17,658 bases of DNA from CAZJHD01 sp964545855 (GTDB taxonomy: Bacteria; Planctomycetota; UBA1135; JACQFD01), in NCBI GenBank assembly GCA_964545855.1, contig CAZJHD010000082.1:1-17658 (forward strand), in the 5' to 3' direction. Under the pieces are notes generated by a model. The model was not told the origin of the DNA and did no database searches. It worked only from the letters and a program-made list of their open reading frames with translations. Each line of letters opens with the position of its first letter. Position 1 is the stretch's first letter. Shown one piece after another: positions 14,380 to 17,658 of the stretch. A program made the position numbers and the translations under genes.

Positions 14380-16161
14380 GGCGGCTCCCGGCAAGTCGAG
14401 CCGGAAGCTGGCGCCCGCGCCCTCGCAGGGCGCGAGCGAGAGATCGCCCCCCATCTCCCGCGCGAGGCTCCGCGCCAGCGCGAGGCCGAGGCCGACGCCG
14501 GGCGTCGAGCCGTCGTCGCGGCCCGCGCGGTCGAAGGGCTCGAAGATCGCGCGCGCACGGCCGGACGGGATGCCGGGCCCATGGTCGCGCACGCGCACCG
14601 CGAGGCGCCCGCCCTCGATCGCGTAGCGCACCTCGATGCGCGGATCACCGGCGGCGCGCGCGTACTTGCAGGCGTTGTCGACGAGGTTGAAGAGGATCTG
14701 CTCCACGCCGGCGGCATCGATGCGGAGCGCGGCCCGCGGATCGCCGTCGACGGCCACCTGGAGCTCGCGCTGCGCCTCCTCGGCGCGGCGCGCGAGCGGC
14801 TCCGTGCATCGCTCCGCCAGGGCGCCGAGGGTCGTCGGAGCCGGGCGCGTGGCGCCGCGCCCCTCCTCGAGGCGGGCGTAGGCGAGCACGTTCTCGACGA
14901 GCCGCGCGAGGCGTCCCGACTCCGTCTGGAGCGTCCGCAGGTAGGCCGTGCGCTTCGCCTCGTCGCGCACCATGCCGTCGGCGAGCATCTCCGAGTACAT
15001 GCGGAACGTGGTGAGGGGGCTCCGGAGCTCGTGGGTGACGGCCGACGCGAAGCGGCTGCGCTTCTCTCCGTAGACGACGCTCGCGCGAAGGGCCGCGCCG
15101 CCCGCGACGAGCCCTCCGAGCACGGCGAGCCACGCGAGCACGAGCCCCGCGCGCGCCGGCGCGCTCCAGGGATCGTCCGTCGCCGGAAGCGCCGGGAGCT
15201 CGAGCGCCGCCGGCAGCGTCGCGAGCACGCGTCCCGATGCGTCGTCGGCCACGCGCGACTCGGCGACCGGCACGAGCCGGGCGCCGTCGCCGAGCTCCGG
15301 CACGAGCGCGAGGAGCTGCGCCTCGAGGCGCGGCCAGTCGACGAGGAACCCCTGGAGGATCTCGCGCCCGTCGATCTCGACGCGGCGCGCGAACACGAGC
15401 TCCCTCGACGTCTCTCCCGGGAGCCACACCGCCACGAGAGGGCCGACGAAGACGGCGCCGCTCCCCGACGCGGCGCCGACGAGCGCGTTCTGCGTCAGGT
15501 TCTCGAGGGACTGCCGCGCGAGATAGGTGCTCCGGAGGCGCTCCTGGTGTCCCTCGCGCAGCGCCGCCCAGTTGCTCGCGATCTGGCTCGGCGCCTCGGA
15601 CCGCGGTGGAGGCGCGGGAACGCTGGAGAGCTGCGCCTCGAGCGAGGCGACGCGCGCCTCGAGTGCCGGCCGATCGACGATCCGAGAGGCCATGTCGAGC
15701 GCCGTGCGTGCTCCCTCCACGTCCTGCAGGGTCGTGCAATGGAGGATGGCGACCGGGAGCTGCTCTCCCTGGGGCACCTGGGGAGACTCCAGGGGCTTCC
15801 CCTGCTCGCCCTGGAAATGGATCCGGATCCAGTCGGCGCTGAAGGCGAGGAGCGGCGACTCCGTGAGCACCTCGCCGCTCGCGAGCGGCTGCAGATGGTT
15901 CGAGTAGGAGCGCCCGTCCGAGTAGAAGGCCGCGTACTCGAAGTAGGGGCGCGCCGCCTCGCGCGCGAGCTGTGGCGCGAGCCACGCGTCCATGCGCCAG
16001 AGGGCTCGGTGCGCCGTCTCGAGGCGCTCCGCCTCCGAACGCGCCTCGTGGCGCGCGTCGCGCAGGTCGAGCACGGCCCAGGAGAGCCAGGAGAGGGCGG
16101 CGAGCACCGTCACGGCGCAGGCGCCGTAGGCGATCCACCAGGCGCGCTTCGCGCCCCTCAC
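14377..16161 (-). CDS. Sensor histidine kinase with large extracytoplasmic domain
   Basis: A 594-residue membrane kinase. A first transmembrane segment (about 8-30) and a second (about 338-361) bracket a roughly 300-residue extracytoplasmic region that I cannot assign to a known sensor fold. The catalytic part has the dimerisation box with phospho-acceptor H377 (THELRSP), an N box with N492 and D495-N496, a G1 box D526-H-G-P-G and a G2 box G555-V-G-L-G-L. It should autophosphorylate H377 and pass phosphate to the adjacent regulator. The start is GTG at 16161, overlapping the regulator's TGA as GTGA, with GGGGGAG (16169-16175) as SD at 7-nt spacing. The longer open frame is the shadow of the regulator gene. 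Its own TGA begins repeat copy 2. Confidence 0.9.
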   Translation of the reverse strand: MRGAKRAWWIAYGACAVTVLAALSWLSWAVLDLRDARHEARSEAERLETAHRALWRMDAWLAPQLAREAARPYFEYAAFYSDGRSYSNHLQPLASGEVLTESPLLAFSADWIRIHFQGEQGKPLESPQVPQGEQLPVAILHCTTLQDVEGARTALDMASRIVDRPALEARVASLEAQLSSVPAPPPRSEAPSQIASNWAALREGHQERLRSTYLARQSLENLTQNALVGAASGSGAVFVGPLVAVWLPGETSRELVFARRVEIDGREILQGFLVDWPRLEAQLLALVPELGDGARLVPVAESRVADDASGRVLATLPAALELPALPATDDPWSAPARAGLVLAWLAVLGGLVAGGAALRASVVYGEKRSRFASAVTHELRSPLTTFRMYSEMLADGMVRDEAKRTAYLRTLQTESGRLARLVENVLAYARLEEGRGATRPAPTTLGALAERCTEPLARRAEEAQRELQVAVDGDPRAALRIDAAGVEQILFNLVDNACKYARAAGDPRIEVRYAIEGGRLAVRVRDHGPGIPSGRARAIFEPFDRAGRDDGSTPGVGLGLALARSLAREMGGDLSLAPCEGAGASFRLDLPGAA

Positions 16162-16889
16162 GTCCGCGCTCCCCCGCCGCGGGCCGGCGGCTTCGCGTCG
16201 AGCGCCACCCGGTAGCCGAGCGCGCGCACCGTGAGGAGCACCTCGGGTGCGTCGGCGCCATCGGCGAGCTTCTCGCGCAGCCGGGCGACGTGCATGTCGA
16301 CGGTCCGCGTCGTCACGCCGCGCGGATCGAGGCCCCAGACGCAGCGCAGGAGCTCCTCGCGGCTGACGGCCCGCCCCCCGGCCGCCACGAGGAAGCGCAG
16401 GAGCTCGGTCTCGCGCTCCGAGAGCGTGCGCCGCTCGCCGCCCGCGAGAGCGATCTCGCGTCGGTCGAAATCGATGCGGCGGCCCGCGAGCGCGACGACG
16501 TGGACGTCGCTCGGACGCTCCGCCGAGCGGCGGAGGACGGCCTCGACGCGCGCGAGCAGCTCGCGGGCGCTGAAGGGCTTCACGACGTAGTCGTCGGCCC
16601 CCGACTGCAGGCCGCGCACGCGGTCGTCCTCGCTCCCCCGCGCCGTGACCAGGAGCACCGGGAGCGTGGGCCGCGCGCGCCGGATCTCCGCGAGGACGCT
16701 GAACCCGTCCCGGTTCGGGAGCATCACGTCGAGGAGCACCACGTCGGGCGACGCGCCGAGGGCCTGTTGCACTGCCGTGTCGCCGTCGGCCGCCTCGACC
16801 ACGCGGTAGTGCGCGAACTCGAGCGCGTCGACGAGCCCGCGGCGGATGGCGGGGTCGTCTTCGACGACGAGGACCGTTCGAGGCTGCAC
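16158..16889 (-). CDS. OmpR/PhoB-family response regulator
   Basis: A 243-residue DNA-binding regulator. The receiver domain (about 5-120) has the acidic pair D11-D12, phospho-acceptor D54 in VVLLDVMLP, T82 and K104 (VVKPF). A winged-helix output domain follows (about 130-228), with LSERETELLRFL (156-167), the recognition region RTVDMHVARLREKL (195-208) and the wing VRALGYRV (221-228). It should be phosphorylated by the kinase encoded next and regulate transcription, with targets unknown. The best start is GTG at 16889, because upstream codons in this frame leave the family homology. No SD is present, and a TATCCT box ends 7 nt before the GTG, which would give a leaderless mRNA. A four-base overlap couples it to the kinase gene. 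Confidence 0.92.
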   Translation of the reverse strand: MQPRTVLVVEDDPAIRRGLVDALEFAHYRVVEAADGDTAVQQALGASPDVVLLDVMLPNRDGFSVLAEIRRARPTLPVLLVTARGSEDDRVRGLQSGADDYVVKPFSARELLARVEAVLRRSAERPSDVHVVALAGRRIDFDRREIALAGGERRTLSERETELLRFLVAAGGRAVSREELLRCVWGLDPRGVTTRTVDMHVARLREKLADGADAPEVLLTVRALGYRVALDAKPPARGGGART

Positions 16890-16896
16890 GATGGCG

Positions 16897-16902
16897 AGGA
16901 TA
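16897..16902 (-). promoter_or_regulatory. Candidate -10 box of the two-component operon
   Basis: TATCCT on the minus strand ends 7 nt before the GTG start of the response regulator. That is the spacing expected when transcription starts at or next to the start codon. A -35 match is weak. Confidence 0.35.
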
Positions 16903-17035
16903 CGGGCCGGGCGCGCTCCCTGTGGGACCGCGAGCCGCCGGACCGTTCCCCCATCGGACCCCGACTGCGTCCGCGGGGAGGTCACGGGCCGGTAACCGGC
17001 CGCGCGCGGCGCCCCGCGGGACTGCCGCAGCCGAC

Positions 17036-17422
17036 TCAGCGCGCCGCCGCGTCGGCGACGGGCACGACCTCGAAGGCGCGTCCGGCGAGCATCGGATGCC
17101 GCGCCGCGCGCGCGACGAGGGCGGCGCCGTGGCGCTCGCTCGGGACGACGGCGAGGCCCGGACCCGCAAGCGAGAGCAGGTTCGGCGCGCGCGCCTCGAG
17201 ACCCAGCCCGCGCTCCGCGACGACGAAGAGACTCGCCAGGATCTTCGAGGGACATCCGCAGGGTCCCCGGCTCGTCGCCTCGGCCTCGCGCGGCATCGCC
17301 GCGATCGCCCCCGCACCGTCGAGGCGGAACGACGGCGCTTCCTCCCGCGCGGAGGCGAGGCCGTCCGCTCCCCCGGCGACGAGGACGAGCGTGAGGATCG
17401 GGGAACGGAGGAGTCGGAGCAT
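17036..17422 (-). CDS. Small putative secreted protein, unknown function
   Basis: A 128-residue protein with an N-terminal hydrophobic stretch (about 4-24, RLLRSPILTLVLVAGGADGL) ending in A-x-A, consistent with a cleavable signal peptide. The mature part carries one close cysteine pair in G-P-C-G-C-P (about residues 53-58) followed by a predicted helix and several short strands. I recognise no family. Codons end mostly in G or C, and no competing frame looks better. No SD is seen. It lies 146 nt upstream of the response regulator on the same strand, so it could belong to the same signalling locus, but nothing in the sequence proves this. Confidence 0.6.
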   Translation of the reverse strand: MLRLLRSPILTLVLVAGGADGLASAREEAPSFRLDGAGAIAAMPREAEATSRGPCGCPSKILASLFVVAERGLGLEARAPNLLSLAGPGLAVVPSERHGAALVARAARHPMLAGRAFEVVPVADAAAR

Positions 17423-17658
17423 CGGTACGCGAAGGGCGGGTCCAGGGAGACGAAGGGAAGACCCCCGCGAACCGAACGGACCTTCTTGCAGCGATTGGCC
17501 CGATCCAGGAAACGGCGCGAGGAGCCGTCCTTCGATGACCTCGATCCGGGCCCGTTACGCGGTGTTGCACTCCATTTCCGCCGCGCTGGGTCCCTGCGGC
17601 TCCTTCCGCCCCTCGGCTCGCCGGGTGCGCGTCCCGGGAATGGGGTCAGACCCCTTTC
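17423..17658. other. Non-coding right edge
   Basis: These 236 nt hold no convincing gene on either strand. The left part should contain the promoter of the small secreted protein, though no clear -10/-35 pair stands out. The base composition is slightly less GC-rich than the neighbouring coding DNA. The region ends with the REP-like palindrome described separately. Confidence 0.5.
17642..17654. repeat. REP-like palindrome GGGGTCAGACCCC
   Basis: GGGGTC and GACCCC form a perfect 6-bp inverted repeat around one base, preceded by GGGAAT and followed by TTTC. From memory, AATGGGGTCAGACCCC-type sequences recur at the edges of REP-associated tyrosine (Y1) transposase genes in many bacteria. Only this half-site is inside the window, so a transposase beyond base 17658 is inferred, not seen. 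Confidence 0.55.

Noticed and set aside
13201..16215. Plus-strand open frame of 1004 codons
   Set aside because: It is antisense to the hydrolase and kinase genes. Its only similarity to another frame comes from the intergenic repeat, not from protein homology.
17536..17658. Plus-strand ATG frame open to the right edge with AGGAG upstream
   Set aside because: Only about 40 codons are visible, the composition is not protein-like, and the frame runs through the REP-like palindrome.

Overview
The window is about 72% GC by eye and packed with genes. The lineage signal comes from a PVC-type haem protein (dehydrogenase-like propeller, HEAT repeats, blue-copper domain and C-terminal CxxCH haem domain), a planctomycete-style ThuA lipoprotein, and a secreted SGNH-like protein with the C-terminal beta domain I associate with high-GC planctomycetes. 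I infer a high-GC member of the Planctomycetota. There is no rRNA, tRNA, CRISPR array or complete mobile element. Many genes lack a Shine-Dalgarno (SD) sequence.

Layout. A partial minus-strand gene runs off the left edge (1-371). It is followed by a PEGA lipoprotein (454-915, +) facing a DUF4097-like lipoprotein (1029-1937, -). From a divergent gap run a secreted SGNH-like hydrolase (2093-3466, +), an isocitrate/isopropylmalate dehydrogenase family enzyme (3654-4718, +) and the 1643-residue PVC haem/copper protein (4837-9768, +). That last gene converges on a ThuA lipoprotein (9785-10879, -) with only 16 nt between the stops. A short divergent promoter region separates ThuA from a two-gene operon: a PEP-hydrolase-family TIM barrel (11001-11864, +) and a Tm-1-like/UPF0261 protein (11868-13106, +). 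These converge on a zinc-ribbon alpha/beta hydrolase (13138-14172, -). Upstream of it on the same strand lies a two-component pair, response regulator then histidine kinase (16889 down to 14377, overlapping by GTGA), and before that a small secreted protein (17036-17422, -). The last 236 bases are non-coding and end in a REP-like palindrome.

How the genes fit together. Most products are exported or surface-anchored: three lipoproteins, a secreted esterase-like protein, an electron-transfer protein and a sensor kinase. This suggests extracellular substrate handling and envelope sensing rather than one pathway. The TIM-barrel/Tm-1-like pair is the clearest functional unit and matches the two halves of plant Tm-1 in swapped order.

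Most notable non-gene signal. An 85-nt repeat occurs twice (3464-3548 on +, 14295-14379 on -) with 77/85 identical positions. Each copy begins exactly at a gene's TGA stop codon, and both retain the same GC-rich hairpin. I found no obvious complete new defence or mobile system. The repeat, the Tm-1-like operon and the modular haem/copper protein with an eroded SGNH active site are the best leads.
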